DNA of 64,000 nucleotides from Algibacter sp. L3A6 (GCF_009796825.1 NZ_CP047030.1:3470501-3534500), one strand, 5' to 3'. Shown: positions 8,082-17,526, counted from the stretch's first letter. Notes: generated by a model not told the origin, from the letters alone. Made by a program: numbers and translations.

Positions 8082-8909
8082 ATGAGTGTTATAATTGAAA
8101 ATAAACAGAGCCATAAGTTTGAAAACCATGTTTTCCCATCTAACGATGTGATGCTGGATTTAAAGAATTTGAAAAAAGTGTATCCGACTCCAAAAGGCGA
8201 TTATGTGGTTTTGGAAGATTTAAACCTACAGATTAGAAAGGAAGAGTTTGTTACTATCATTGGCCATTCGGGCTGTGGGAAAACAACCATGCTTTCTATG
8301 ATTGCGGGATTAAATCCTATTTCTGGTGGTCATATATCTGTGTTAGGAAAGCATATAAAAGGACCAGGACCAGATAGAGGGGTTATTTTTCAGGCGCCTA
8401 GTTTAATGCCTTGGATGACGTCTTTACAGAATGTGCTACTTGGTGTTAATAAAGTGTTTCCGCATGCTACAAAAGCACAAAGGCATGATATTGCTAAGTA
8501 CTATTTACAGAAAGTAGGGTTGGAGGATGCTTTTGATAAAAAGGCATCAGATTTGTCTCAAGGAATGCAACAACGCGTTGGTATTGCTCGTGCGTTTGCA
8601 ATTAAACCTAAAGTATTATTGTTAGATGAGCCTTTTGGAATGTTAGATTCATTAACACGAGGCGAGCTACAAGATATATTAATTGAAATTTGGAATAAAG
8701 AAAAAATTACAGCGGTAATGATCACGCACGATGTAGATGAAGCTATCTTTTTAGCAGATCGTGTGGTTATGATGACGAGTGGACCTAAGGCAAAAATTGG
8801 TGATATTTTGAACATTGATTTTGAGCGCCCAAGAACACGAAAATCGGTGTTAGAGCATGATGATTACTACAAATATAGAAAACACTTAATAGACTTTTTA
8901 GAGCACTAA
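8082..8909 (+). CDS. Nitrate-type ABC transporter ATPase 2 (NrtD/CmpD family)
   Basis: Second ATPase of the importer, 275 residues. Walker A lies at 61-69 (GHSGCGKTT), the signature LSQGMQQR starts at 158, Walker B reads LLLDEP, and the switch histidine is intact (H216 in ITHD). About 25 extra residues precede the nucleotide-binding domain. It is about as close to SsuB/TauB-type ATPases as to NrtD, but the operon fixes the assignment. It probably forms a heterodimer with the preceding ATPase. Confidence 0.9.
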   Translation: MSVIIENKQSHKFENHVFPSNDVMLDLKNLKKVYPTPKGDYVVLEDLNLQIRKEEFVTIIGHSGCGKTTMLSMIAGLNPISGGHISVLGKHIKGPGPDRGVIFQAPSLMPWMTSLQNVLLGVNKVFPHATKAQRHDIAKYYLQKVGLEDAFDKKASDLSQGMQQRVGIARAFAIKPKVLLLDEPFGMLDSLTRGELQDILIEIWNKEKITAVMITHDVDEAIFLADRVVMMTSGPKAKIGDILNIDFERPRTRKSVLEHDDYYKYRKHLIDFLEH

Positions 8910-8959
8910 AAATGAGTATTAACATGAGATTTATCATAAAGTAAGACTTAACAGTCACA

Positions 8960-8967
8960 TATATTTG
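8960..8967 (+). promoter_or_regulatory. -7 element of the porin gene
   Basis: TATATTTG matches TAnnTTTG, 66 bases before the porin start codon. The porin can therefore be expressed separately from the ABC importer genes. Confidence 0.55.
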
Positions 8968-8980
8968 CGATGATAAATTA

Positions 8981-8996
8981 AACGTATTGATACTAA
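8981..8996. promoter_or_regulatory. Degenerate copy 3 of the palindromic operator (porin gene)
   Basis: AACGTATTGATACTAA matches 12 of the 16 bases of TAAGTATTAATACTTA, and its GTAT-N2-ATAC core is kept. Like copy 2 it lies downstream of a -7 element. Chance occurrence in AT-rich DNA cannot be excluded. Confidence 0.4.
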
Positions 8997-9032
8997 ATAG
9001 AACAAACAATTAACGACTACAAATTTAAAATT

Positions 9033-10289
9033 ATGAAAAAAATTTATTTAACTTTAGGTATCTTAACCATAATGGTTCAATTTGCTCAAGCACAATTTAC
9101 ATTAGATGGTGAGTTTAGACCACGTACAGAATACCGTAATGGTTTTGGAAGTATTATTCCCGATGCTGCAGATCCAGGTTTTGGTATTTCTACTAGAATT
9201 AGATTAAATTCAGGTTATAAAACGGATGCATATAGCTTTTATTTAAGCTTGCAAGATGTTATGGTTTGGGGAGAAAATAGACAGATTTTACCTTACGACC
9301 AGAATAATTCGTTTGCAGTATTTCAAGCTTGGGCAGAAGTAAAATTAGGCGAAGGATTTACTACTAAATTAGGACGTCAGGTTATTTCTTATGATGATCA
9401 ACGTATTTTTGGTGGATTAGATTGGGCACAACAAGGGCGTAATCATGATGCTGCATTATTGAAATACAAAAAAGGTAAATTTTTATTAGATGTAGGATTG
9501 GCTTTTAGTCAAGATTATTCTAACCCAGCAGGATTTCAATCAACTTCTACGGCTTACGGTACAACAGGTTTCTTTTCTTATAAAACCATGCAATATGCTT
9601 ATTTAAAACAATCTTGGGATAGTTTCTCAGGTAGCTTATTGTTATTAAACAATGGTTTCCAAAAATATGAAGCAGATGGTGTTACTCCAGATGGTGTAAA
9701 CAGTATTCAAACTTTAGGAACGCATTTAGATTATAAAAGTGGTGATTTTGGAGCGGCTTTAAATGCTTACATGCAAATGGGTGATACTGTTGATGGTGCA
9801 TATTTATTAGGTTTAGAGTTTACTTATAAAGCATCGGCTAAAGTTGGTTTAGGTGCTGGTATGGAGCTTATTAGTGGTAACGATACAACAACAACCGATT
9901 CTGAAGCATTTTTACCTTTATATGGAACCAATCATAAATTCAATGGTTTTATGGATTATTTTTACGTAGGAAACCATGCTAACAATGTTGGTTTATTTGA
10001 TATTCACGTAAGTGCAAATTTCAAACTAAACGAAACGTCTAGCTTAATGGTTAAAGCTTTAAACTTTAGCGGTGAGCAAGAATTAGCTAGTGGAGAGAAA
10101 TCTTTAGGAACCGAGTTAGATTTAGTATACTCTAAAGCTTTTAAAGGTTATGCTTTAAAAATAGGATACTCTCACATGTTTGCTAGTGATGGTATGTACG
10201 AATTAAAAGGTGTTACAGAATCTGCTGCTGCAGATACTCAAAACTGGGCTTGGGCTATGTTAGTTATCAAACCTAAGTTTTTAAACTAA
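9033..10289 (+). CDS. Outer-membrane porin of the alginate-export family
   Basis: A predicted beta-barrel channel of 418 residues with a clear signal peptide cleaved near residue 20 (FAQAQ). The body shows alternating aromatic/hydrophobic strands and family features such as FRPRTEYRNGF just after the signal and RFPR-like strand repeats (KLGRQVISYDDQRIFGG). Although named after alginate export, such porins are often found beside respiratory nitrate and nitrite genes in Bacteroidota. Here it directly follows the nitrate importer and has its own promoter and a weak operator copy, so passage of nitrate or nitrite across the outer membrane is a reasonable inference. Confidence 0.8.
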   Translation: MKKIYLTLGILTIMVQFAQAQFTLDGEFRPRTEYRNGFGSIIPDAADPGFGISTRIRLNSGYKTDAYSFYLSLQDVMVWGENRQILPYDQNNSFAVFQAWAEVKLGEGFTTKLGRQVISYDDQRIFGGLDWAQQGRNHDAALLKYKKGKFLLDVGLAFSQDYSNPAGFQSTSTAYGTTGFFSYKTMQYAYLKQSWDSFSGSLLLLNNGFQKYEADGVTPDGVNSIQTLGTHLDYKSGDFGAALNAYMQMGDTVDGAYLLGLEFTYKASAKVGLGAGMELISGNDTTTTDSEAFLPLYGTNHKFNGFMDYFYVGNHANNVGLFDIHVSANFKLNETSSLMVKALNFSGEQELASGEKSLGTELDLVYSKAFKGYALKIGYSHMFASDGMYELKGVTESAAADTQNWAWAMLVIKPKFLN

Positions 10290-10319
10290 GAGCTTTTAAA
10301 CTAAAATTGATATTATATG

Positions 10320-10346
10320 AAATCCCGCTTATGGCGGGATTTTTTT
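10320..10346 (+). terminator. Intrinsic terminator after the porin gene
   Basis: AAATCCCGC at 10320-10328 pairs perfectly with GCGGGATTT at 10334-10342 across a 5-base loop. A T-run to 10346 follows. It ends the nitrate transport region. Confidence 0.9.
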
Positions 10347-10465
10347 ATGTTTAAAAATCAGCCTAACCGGAAAAGAACTTATACGCACTGAAAAATGCTG
10401 TTAACTCATTCTTGATATTTTTTGGATGATGATATTCATAAATTCGAATAAGAAAAATAAATATT

Positions 10466-11179
10466 ATGAAACAACAATTAAGTATTTCGGTAAAGCAACC
10501 GTGTTCGGAAGATTATAATCAATTTAAACCTACGGCTTGTGGCGGGTTTTGTAATTCCTGCGACAAGGAAGTTATAGACTTTAGGAGAATGAGTGATGAT
10601 AAGTTAAAGGCTTATTTTAAAATCAATAAGGAAAATACCTGTGGCATTTTTGCAACCTCGCAGTTAAAGACTTATACTTTCGAAGATGAAAAAGGAAGAT
10701 ATACATCGTCTTTTAATTTTCTAAGAGTAGCTAGTGTGGCTTTTATTTCGTTAATTTCTTTACAAAATATACAGGCGCAACAAATACAACGACCGACGCA
10801 AACGGTACAAAAAGTAAGTGCTTTTGATAGTGAAAAGCAAACTGAAGCAACTTCTTCTAAAACTGAATTTTTAAAAGGAACGGTTTCTGATACGTCTAGT
10901 CCGTTACCAGGTGTAAATATTATATTAAAAGGTACTACTATTGGTACAAGCACTAATTTTGATGGTGAGTTTGAGTTTCCTGAAACCTTAAAGGAAGGAG
11001 ATATTCTGGTTATAAGTTACATTGGTTTCGAAACACAAGAAATCGCCATTAAAAAGAATCAAAAACCATTAGAGATTGTAATGCGTGATGATGTTTGCAT
11101 ACTTGTTGGTAAAGTAGCAGTAAAAGAGGTTTACGAGTCTAAGCCAAACTTATGGCAAAAAATTAAAGGTATATTTTAG
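10466..11179 (+). CDS. Cys-rich N-domain protein with CarboxypepD_reg-like domain
   Basis: A 237-residue protein of unknown function. The N-terminus, predicted to be cytoplasmic, holds five cysteines (C13, C25, C29, C32, C59) in a zinc-ribbon-like spacing, with a DFRRMSDDKLKAYF segment after them. One membrane helix follows (about 88-105). An outer carboxypeptidase-regulatory-like beta-sandwich then runs from about 138 to 215 (GTVSDTSSPLPGVNIILKG). The same layout occurs in many Flavobacteriaceae proteins. Its stop codon abuts the start codon of a transglutaminase-like gene, so they form a two-gene operon. The beta-sandwich is of the type found at the start of TonB receptors, but no receptor is fused here. 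Confidence 0.75.
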   Translation: MKQQLSISVKQPCSEDYNQFKPTACGGFCNSCDKEVIDFRRMSDDKLKAYFKINKENTCGIFATSQLKTYTFEDEKGRYTSSFNFLRVASVAFISLISLQNIQAQQIQRPTQTVQKVSAFDSEKQTEATSSKTEFLKGTVSDTSSPLPGVNIILKGTTIGTSTNFDGEFEFPETLKEGDILVISYIGFETQEIAIKKNQKPLEIVMRDDVCILVGKVAVKEVYESKPNLWQKIKGIF

Positions 11180-12211
11180 ATGAAACGCTTTATATTCATT
11201 TTAGTTGCCTTTGTCGGTTTTTCGGCAATATCTCAACAGTCAGATTTCAATACTATCGATTTTAAAAAAGCCGATAGTATTTCTGAGTTGTATAATCATA
11301 CTGCATTAAAGAATTTGCCAGTTTTAGCACATAATCTCACGTTTCAATTAGACTCTGATGTCGAAAAATTTAGAGCCATTTATAAATGGGTTTGTCTTAA
11401 TATAGAAGGCGATTATGGTTTTTATTTGAAAACCACTCGTAAGCGGAAAAAGTTTAAAAATGATAGCTTAGCTTTTACTAATTGGAATAAGACTTTACAG
11501 AAAAAAGTGTTTAAACAGTTGGTAGACAACCAAAAAACTATTTGTTCAGGTTATGCTTATTTAATTAAAGAATTGGCGGCACTATCTGGTATTGAGTGCG
11601 AGATTGTAAATGGTTATAGTCGTTCGCCAAGTAGTCAAATTGGTGAACTAGGTGTAGCAAATCATTCATGGAATGCGGTGAAGCTCAATAATAAATGGTA
11701 TTTGGTAGATGCTACTTTAGCAAGTGGTTTTTTTAATGTGGATGAAAACAAATTTATAAAGAGTTATAACGATGGTTATTTTTTAGCCTCACCAGAGCAG
11801 TTTTCTAAAAGTCATTTCCCTTTAGATTCAAAGTGGTTATTGTTAGATGATAAACCACGGGCTGATGAATTTGTTAATGGGCCGATGGTTTATGGAAGTT
11901 CTTTTAAATATGGTGTAGTTCCGGTATATCCAAATACCTTAAAGATTGAAGTTGTTAAAGACGAAACGATTCCCTTTCAACTTAAAATTTTAAAAGAAAT
12001 CAATTTGAATGATGTTCAACTTTCTGTGAGTAATGGCATTACTAAGGAAGCTTTACAGAATGATGATTTTACTTTTGTAGATGGAATACTGAAGCTAAAT
12101 TATAGTTTTAGAACAAGAGGTCATTACGATTTTCATGTGTTGATTGATGATGAGGTTGTTGTTTCTTATGCGGTGCGGGTTTTGAAAGTGTGTAAGGTAG
12201 GGAAGTTATAG
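11180..12211 (+). CDS. Secreted transglutaminase-like protein
   Basis: A 343-residue exported protein with a signal peptide of about 18 residues (FSAISQQ). The transglutaminase fold carries an apparently complete triad: Cys122 in TICSGYA, His162 in NHSWN and Asp177 in VDATLASG. It belongs with the CYK3-like bacterial transglutaminases, which may act as proteases or cross-linkers of periplasmic proteins; the substrate is unknown. The C-terminal 110 residues look like a beta-domain. It starts on the base after the stop codon of the preceding gene, so translation is probably coupled. Confidence 0.8.
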   Translation: MKRFIFILVAFVGFSAISQQSDFNTIDFKKADSISELYNHTALKNLPVLAHNLTFQLDSDVEKFRAIYKWVCLNIEGDYGFYLKTTRKRKKFKNDSLAFTNWNKTLQKKVFKQLVDNQKTICSGYAYLIKELAALSGIECEIVNGYSRSPSSQIGELGVANHSWNAVKLNNKWYLVDATLASGFFNVDENKFIKSYNDGYFLASPEQFSKSHFPLDSKWLLLDDKPRADEFVNGPMVYGSSFKYGVVPVYPNTLKIEVVKDETIPFQLKILKEINLNDVQLSVSNGITKEALQNDDFTFVDGILKLNYSFRTRGHYDFHVLIDDEVVVSYAVRVLKVCKVGKL

Positions 12212-12383
12212 GTTTTAGTAAAATATAGTAAAAAGAGTATATAATCTGCTATCTATTAGCTGCGGTTTTTGTCTTGAAAAAAGTGATTACTCCTCTAAAA
12301 TCGTGGCTAATTTTTATGCCCTGATATTGGTGATATTTTACTTGGAGTAAATTTTTAAGTAGTTAAAGAGTGATATATAACTT

Positions 12384-12785
12384 CTAAACGTTATTCTGTC
12401 TATCTCTCATTCTCAATTGAATTAATGTATGTTGCAATCCATTAAATTGATTTTCTAGACTTTTAGACATAGAATCAATTACTGGTTTGGTTAGCCCCAT
12501 AGTATCAAACTTATTGTACAATTCATCAGAAAGATTTTCTTTGGATGATTTTTTTAACTCAGCTAGATATGTACTAAATGAAATATTTGGAAATATATCT
12601 AAGTCTCCTGATTCAGTTTTATTAATGTAGTTTTCCAATTCAATCTGTAAATCTTGCGATATATTTTGAGTTGATTTGAATAAGACTTTCAAATTGTCTA
12701 ATTCTTCCTTTGGTTTACTTTGAAAAGTAAACCAAAATGTTAATGCAGCAATTACGAGTGATATTATAGCAATAATATTTTCCAT
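12384..12785 (-). CDS. Hypothetical membrane-anchored protein
   Basis: A 133-residue protein that I do not recognise. It has one N-terminal membrane helix (about residues 4-20, IIAIISLVIAALTFWF), then a soluble, charged, mainly helical part with Leu/Lys-rich segments that could form a short coiled coil. It belongs to a run of small orphan genes between 12.4 and 15.7 kb that interrupts more conserved gene order. The next gene on the same strand ends 58 bases upstream, so the two may be co-transcribed. Confidence 0.55.
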   Translation of the reverse strand: MENIIAIISLVIAALTFWFTFQSKPKEELDNLKVLFKSTQNISQDLQIELENYINKTESGDLDIFPNISFSTYLAELKKSSKENLSDELYNKFDTMGLTKPVIDSMSKSLENQFNGLQHTLIQLRMRDRQNNV

Positions 12786-12842
12786 TTTAAAATATTGTTT
12801 CGGTTTCGATTATTGAAAACCTTAATTATTTAAAGTAAATGA

Positions 12843-13712
12843 TTATTTCTTTTCTCTAAAATTTCTGTATGTCTCAGGTAATTGTACGGAAATTTCATCT
12901 ATTAATTCTTCCTTTGAATTGTACATTTTAAATCCTAATATACCAAAGTTATTAATGTATAGATTTATTGCTCTTATTTCGTAAATATTAAGGGATTTGT
13001 TCTTTAAATGGTATTTTAAAATATCTATAGCTTTGTTTATTTCTAATTCTACTACACCAGCCTTATTTAATACCTCAATGAGTAGTTTTTGTTTATTTTC
13101 ACTTTCAATTTTTCTTTGTTCAAATATGTTATCGATAGAATCTGAAACTATTTTCTTTTCTCTATCCATTATTTTTTGTTTTTTTTCTTTGTCCTTTATG
13201 TAATTCGAGTATTTGTCAGAATAAATAAAACTTATTGCTTTCGAGCTGTTAGCTAAGCTAAAAGTTAAATTTTTGTCTCCAAAATCAGTAATAATTCTCA
13301 CGTTCAAAGAGCTTCCTTTTTTTAGTTTTTTTATAATTTTTTGTCTATTGAATATAGAGTCGAGTTCGTTTTTAAAGGAATATAAGAAGATGGTTTCATT
13401 GTCTTTTGATAAACTTATAAAATCAGAAGTGTATTTAACGTTTGGCTCATTACTGAAGTTAAGCATTACTTTTATATCATTTTCTGTTGGGTAGTAGCCA
13501 GATGATGAGATATAAAAATCCATGTGGTTATCATTGAATACATTTATGTTTAGCCTAGGTTTGTTATAGGGAAACTCACCTTTTCCAAATACATAACAAT
13601 ACCTATAGTCCCCATCAAATGCATCTTGGCCAGATTTATACAACCAGTTTTGTGAATAGGTATTTAGCACATTTAAAAGCAAAATTAAAACAACTACTTT
13701 TTTAAAATTCAT
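12843..13712 (-). CDS. Hypothetical secreted protein
   Basis: A 289-residue protein with a clear signal peptide (about residues 1-20, ending in NTYSQ). The first half looks beta-rich (WLYKSGQDAFDGDYRYCYVF near the start). The second half contains a strongly charged helical stretch (about 165-215, rich in Lys, Glu and Asp) suggesting a coiled coil, and ends in a small helical part. I recognise no catalytic motif. It precedes the 133-residue membrane protein on the same strand. Confidence 0.6.
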   Translation of the reverse strand: MNFKKVVVLILLLNVLNTYSQNWLYKSGQDAFDGDYRYCYVFGKGEFPYNKPRLNINVFNDNHMDFYISSSGYYPTENDIKVMLNFSNEPNVKYTSDFISLSKDNETIFLYSFKNELDSIFNRQKIIKKLKKGSSLNVRIITDFGDKNLTFSLANSSKAISFIYSDKYSNYIKDKEKKQKIMDREKKIVSDSIDNIFEQRKIESENKQKLLIEVLNKAGVVELEINKAIDILKYHLKNKSLNIYEIRAINLYINNFGILGFKMYNSKEELIDEISVQLPETYRNFREKK

Positions 13713-14003
13713 TTTTTGAGTGTTGTGAGTTAAAAATCAAAGTATTCGTTAAAAATAATAATTCCACAATAAAACCTCAGTGAATTCATAACTTTTAAGA
13801 TGTAAATTACTGTAAATAAGCGTTAAGTTCTTTACGGGTTTCCGTATTCTAGAGTTTTTTTAATTTCAGATTTCATTTTCATAAAAACATACTGTAGGTA
13901 ATACTATTAAGGAAAGTAATGAAAATTGGTAGTTTGAATAAGAACCACACATTAATTCTTCAAACTATTGCGTATCTCACAACGGAATAGTAATATTGAA
14001 ATA

Positions 14004-14396
14004 ATGAAAAAAATATTTACAAAAACAATTTGGTTAATACTATACTTAGCATTTAATATTGTTTTGTTTTTTATTGAAATAAACCTGTTCTTCAAGAAGA
14101 ATAACTCTAGTTACAGTGGTAATAGTGGTATTAATTCATTGGATGATTTTTTTGCTTTATCTCATGCTTCTTTTAATGTCCTTGGAGAATTAGCAATAGT
14201 TGGTTTTTCATTTGTAGCTATGGGTATAACTTTGGTTGCTTTTTTACTTTTTATACCACTTCAAGTTTATGTTATAAAACCTAAATACAAAACCAGTAAG
14301 AAGAAGTTTTTATTTAGTTTGTTAGCTGCTTTCTCCATAGTGATGATACTAAAATTGATTGTTTATATTTGGATGTTTGTTGATCTTAATTATTAA
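14004..14396 (+). CDS. Hypothetical three-helix membrane protein
   Basis: A 130-residue inner-membrane protein with three hydrophobic helices (about residues 7-27, 65-90 and 100-125) separated by a polar Ser/Asn-rich loop. I chose the ATG at 14004, where KKIFTKTIWLILYLAF begins a typical first helix; the longer frame starts with TTG at 13968. No family is recognised. It is part of the orphan cluster and is followed after 51 bases by a lipoprotein gene. Confidence 0.5.
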   Translation: MKKIFTKTIWLILYLAFNIVLFFIEINLFFKKNNSSYSGNSGINSLDDFFALSHASFNVLGELAIVGFSFVAMGITLVAFLLFIPLQVYVIKPKYKTSKKKFLFSLLAAFSIVMILKLIVYIWMFVDLNY

Positions 14397-14447
14397 TGTT
14401 CGCTTTTTAGTTACAACCAGATATGTCATTAATTTAAACAATAACCC

Positions 14448-15011
14448 ATGAAGAAACTGATAGTTTTATTATTAATATTGGTAATGGGGTTTGCATCCTG
14501 TAAAAATTCAGAAAAGCAAATTGACAAGATTGAAATTTCTAAACAATACTTTAAAGAGCTCAGCCATTCAGATGATTCTAAAATATCTAATTGTCTTACA
14601 GATAGTATAACTATAATTGAAGGCGAGTATAAAATAATATATTCTAAAAAAGATTATTTGGAGTTATTGAAATGGGATGCTGTTTTTAGCCCTAACTATA
14701 AAATACTTGAAATAGAGGAGGCGGGTGGAATGGTGAAAGTGAAAATTTCAAAAATAGATAAAAGAATAGCTTTTCTTCAGGAAACGCCATTTATAATGCA
14801 TCAAACTATAAAATTTCAAAAGGAAAAAATAATTAGTATTGAAACGGAATATTTGGATTTTAAAGAAGCTACATGGGAAAGGAACAAAAACACACTTATA
14901 AGCTGGATTGATAAAAATCATCCTGAATTGAACGGTTTTATATACGACCAAACAGAATCTGGTGGAATGAAATTCTTGAAAGCTATAGCGCTTTATAAAA
15001 ACAGAAAATAA
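14448..15011 (+). CDS. Hypothetical lipoprotein, possibly NTF2/SnoaL-like fold
   Basis: A 187-residue protein with a lipoprotein signal peptide and lipobox (GFASC, Cys19), so probably anchored in the outer or inner membrane. The mature part begins with helices, followed by a curved beta-sheet pattern resembling the NTF2-like fold (residues about 30-135); this is a weak fold impression and not a motif match. The C-terminus has a conserved-looking Trp/Tyr-rich tail. No function is proposed. Confidence 0.55.
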   Translation: MKKLIVLLLILVMGFASCKNSEKQIDKIEISKQYFKELSHSDDSKISNCLTDSITIIEGEYKIIYSKKDYLELLKWDAVFSPNYKILEIEEAGGMVKVKISKIDKRIAFLQETPFIMHQTIKFQKEKIISIETEYLDFKEATWERNKNTLISWIDKNHPELNGFIYDQTESGGMKFLKAIALYKNRK

Positions 15012-15183
15012 AGTGTTAGATAAATTTTGTAAAGTAGGAGGACTTTATAATATTGGATAAAAAAGCAGATAACTAGAACGTTGTATAAAAATAATGCCTA
15101 GCTTAGGCGTTAATCAAAACTTAATTATTTGTTAAATACAAAGGCTAACAGTAGTTAAATTTAAACTCTAAAATAATTGAGAT

Positions 15184-15705
15184 ATGAAAAAATTATTTTT
15201 AACAATATTTTTTTTGAGCATTATTTTAAGTGTAACTGCGCAAAATGAAAATAAAGGAATTGAATTTCACAGTATTTCATTTTCTCCTCTAAATGTTTAC
15301 TTTTCAGATAGAGATAGTGGATTCGGAATGAATTTAGATGTTAGTTTTAATACAGGACAACATATTTTTAAAGTTTATGCTGGTGGAGCAAGTGAATTTG
15401 GAATAAACCTAGGTGGAGAAAGTATTAATGACAGTTTTGCAGAATACAATATTTTATATGGTCGTGAATTAAAAATAAAAAAATGGTTTGGAATTGATTT
15501 TTTTGCTGGAGTCGGTTCTTTTAATTTTACATACGACAAGGGGTCATCAACGGAATCTAAAAACAACGTCATAGGCTTTCCTTTACAAAGTGAAATTCGA
15601 TTTAATACGGGACGGATTTTTTCATTAGGCGTACAATTACATAGCAACATAAATAGTGCTACAACAATTTACCAACCTGGAATATTTCTTCAATGGAAAT
15701 TATAA
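15184..15705 (+). CDS. Hypothetical outer-membrane-type beta-barrel protein
   Basis: A 173-residue protein with a signal peptide (about residues 1-20, ending SVTAQ). The rest shows short amphipathic beta strands with alternating Gly and aromatic residues, and it ends in an aromatic strand (IFLQWKL), as outer-membrane proteins do. It would form a small eight-strand barrel. The specific family is not recognised. It is the last gene of the orphan run. Confidence 0.55.
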   Translation: MKKLFLTIFFLSIILSVTAQNENKGIEFHSISFSPLNVYFSDRDSGFGMNLDVSFNTGQHIFKVYAGGASEFGINLGGESINDSFAEYNILYGRELKIKKWFGIDFFAGVGSFNFTYDKGSSTESKNNVIGFPLQSEIRFNTGRIFSLGVQLHSNINSATTIYQPGIFLQWKL

Positions 15706-15982
15706 ATAAAGGTATTGTTAATATGCTTTTATTAACGACAAGTTAAAAACAGATTCAATTGAAAGTAATAAAGTTGAAAATAGGATGCTAAAAAAATAAT
15801 AGAAAATAATAGAACATTTTTCTAGTTGGATAATGTGATAAATCAAATTATTTAGCAACTAGGAGTAAGGTGAAAATTAATTTCAATTATAAAAAAATCA
15901 GATACTAGTACTCTTTGATTCTTAATAAATTATAAAATTCCAAATACATTTATTACATTTAAGCATCAAACAAACTTAATTT

Positions 15983-17518
15983 ATGCTTAAAAAAGTTTTT
16001 GGAAGCGCCGTTTTTGGTGTTGAGGCTACAACGGTGACGGTAGAAGTGAATGTAGATAAAGGCATTGGTTACCATCTTGTAGGTTTACCCGATAATGCCA
16101 TTAAGGAAAGTAACTTTCGTATAGCGGCAGCACTTCAGAATAACGGATATAAAATTCCTGGTAAAAAAATCATTATTAATATGTCGCCTGCCGATTTGAG
16201 AAAAGAAGGTTCGGCTTACGATTTAACTTTAGCTGTTGGCATTCTAGCGTCCACAGACCAGATTAAAGCAGAAGGGTTGGAAGATTACTTAATAATGGGA
16301 GAATTATCTTTAGACGGTACGCTACAGCCTATAAAAGGGGCATTGCCTATTGCTGTAAAGGCTAGGGAGGAAGGTTATAAAGGTTTTATACTTCCGATAG
16401 CTAATGCAAAAGAAGCTGCCATTGTAGATAATTTAGAGGTTTATGGTATTGATAATATTAAACAAGTTATTGAGTTTTTTGATAAAGGTATACCGCTAGA
16501 ACAGACCATAATAGATACACGCAAGGAGTTTGAGCAGAATTTAGATTTTCCGGAGTTCGATTTTGCAGACGTTAAAGGGCAGGAAGGCATTAAGCGCTGT
16601 ATGGAAATTGCTGCCGCCGGCGGACATAATATTATTTTAATTGGTCCTCCTGGAGCAGGAAAAACGATGCTTGCTAAACGCTTACCGAGTATTTTACCAC
16701 CTATGACGTTGCATGAAGCCTTGGAAACCACAAAAATACATTCTGTTGTTGGTAGAGTAAAAGATACGGGTTTAATGGCTCAAAGACCATTTAGAAATCC
16801 ACATCACACAATTTCTAACGTCGCTTTAGTCGGCGGCGGAAGTTATCCGCAACCGGGTGAAATATCGATGTCTCATAATGGTGTTTTATTTTTAGATGAA
16901 TTACCAGAATTTAAGCGTGAAGTTTTAGAAGTAATGCGTCAGCCACTAGAAGATCGAGAGGTTACTATTTCTAGAGCAAAGTTTACGGTTACGTATCCAT
17001 CATCGTTTATGTTGGTAGCAAGTATGAATCCGAGTCCGAGTGGTTATTTCAATGATCCCGATGCACCTGTAACATCTAGTCCTGCAGAAATGCAACGTTA
17101 TTTAAGTAAAGTATCAGGACCGCTTTTAGATAGAATTGATATTCACATCGAAGTGACACCAGTACCTTTTGATAAACTATCGGATGATAGAAAAGGGGAG
17201 AGTTCGGTAGATATTAGAAAGCGGGTTACCAAAGCTAGGCAAATACAAACCAAACGTTTTGAAGAATCGGATAAAGTGCATTATAACGCCCAAATGAATG
17301 TAAAGCAAATTAGAAAACATTGCGTTCTAGATGAGAATTCTAAACAGTTGCTAAAAACAGCTATGGAACGTTTAAACTTATCGGCTCGCGCTTATGATAG
17401 AATACTAAAAGTATCTAGAACTATTGCCGATCTAGAGGGTATTGCCGAGGTAAATGGTTCTCATATTAGTGAGGCTATACAATACCGTAGTTTAGATCGA
17501 GAGGGTTGGTTAGGGTAG
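15983..17518 (+). CDS. comM: YifB/ComM-family Mg-chelatase-like AAA+ ATPase
   Basis: ComM is a hexameric AAA+ helicase that promotes branch migration during integration of transformed DNA. The 511-residue protein has the usual three parts: an N-terminal Lon-protease-like domain (1 to about 170), the AAA+ core with Walker A at 221-229 (GPPGAGKTM) and Walker B with Asp305 in FLDELPEF, and a C-terminal Mg-chelatase helical domain. The length is normal and no lesion is visible. A degraded copy of its last part lies 1.2 kb downstream, past the bestrophin gene. Whether this organism is naturally transformable cannot be told from the window. Confidence 0.95.
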   Translation: MLKKVFGSAVFGVEATTVTVEVNVDKGIGYHLVGLPDNAIKESNFRIAAALQNNGYKIPGKKIIINMSPADLRKEGSAYDLTLAVGILASTDQIKAEGLEDYLIMGELSLDGTLQPIKGALPIAVKAREEGYKGFILPIANAKEAAIVDNLEVYGIDNIKQVIEFFDKGIPLEQTIIDTRKEFEQNLDFPEFDFADVKGQEGIKRCMEIAAAGGHNIILIGPPGAGKTMLAKRLPSILPPMTLHEALETTKIHSVVGRVKDTGLMAQRPFRNPHHTISNVALVGGGSYPQPGEISMSHNGVLFLDELPEFKREVLEVMRQPLEDREVTISRAKFTVTYPSSFMLVASMNPSPSGYFNDPDAPVTSSPAEMQRYLSKVSGPLLDRIDIHIEVTPVPFDKLSDDRKGESSVDIRKRVTKARQIQTKRFEESDKVHYNAQMNVKQIRKHCVLDENSKQLLKTAMERLNLSARAYDRILKVSRTIADLEGIAEVNGSHISEAIQYRSLDREGWLG

Positions 17519-17526
17519 AGGATCTG

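Noticed and set aside
13253..13494. Open frames antisense to the secreted hypothetical gene
   Set aside because: They are hydrophobic shadow frames of low-complexity AT-rich DNA with no family features.
15093..15105. Short palindrome GCCTAGCTTAGGC
   Set aside because: Stem of only five pairs, no T-run and no second copy; too weak to assign.
12212..15982. Possible prophage or insertion sequence in the orphan region
   Set aside because: No integrase, transposase, phage structural gene, tRNA or flanking repeat could be found.
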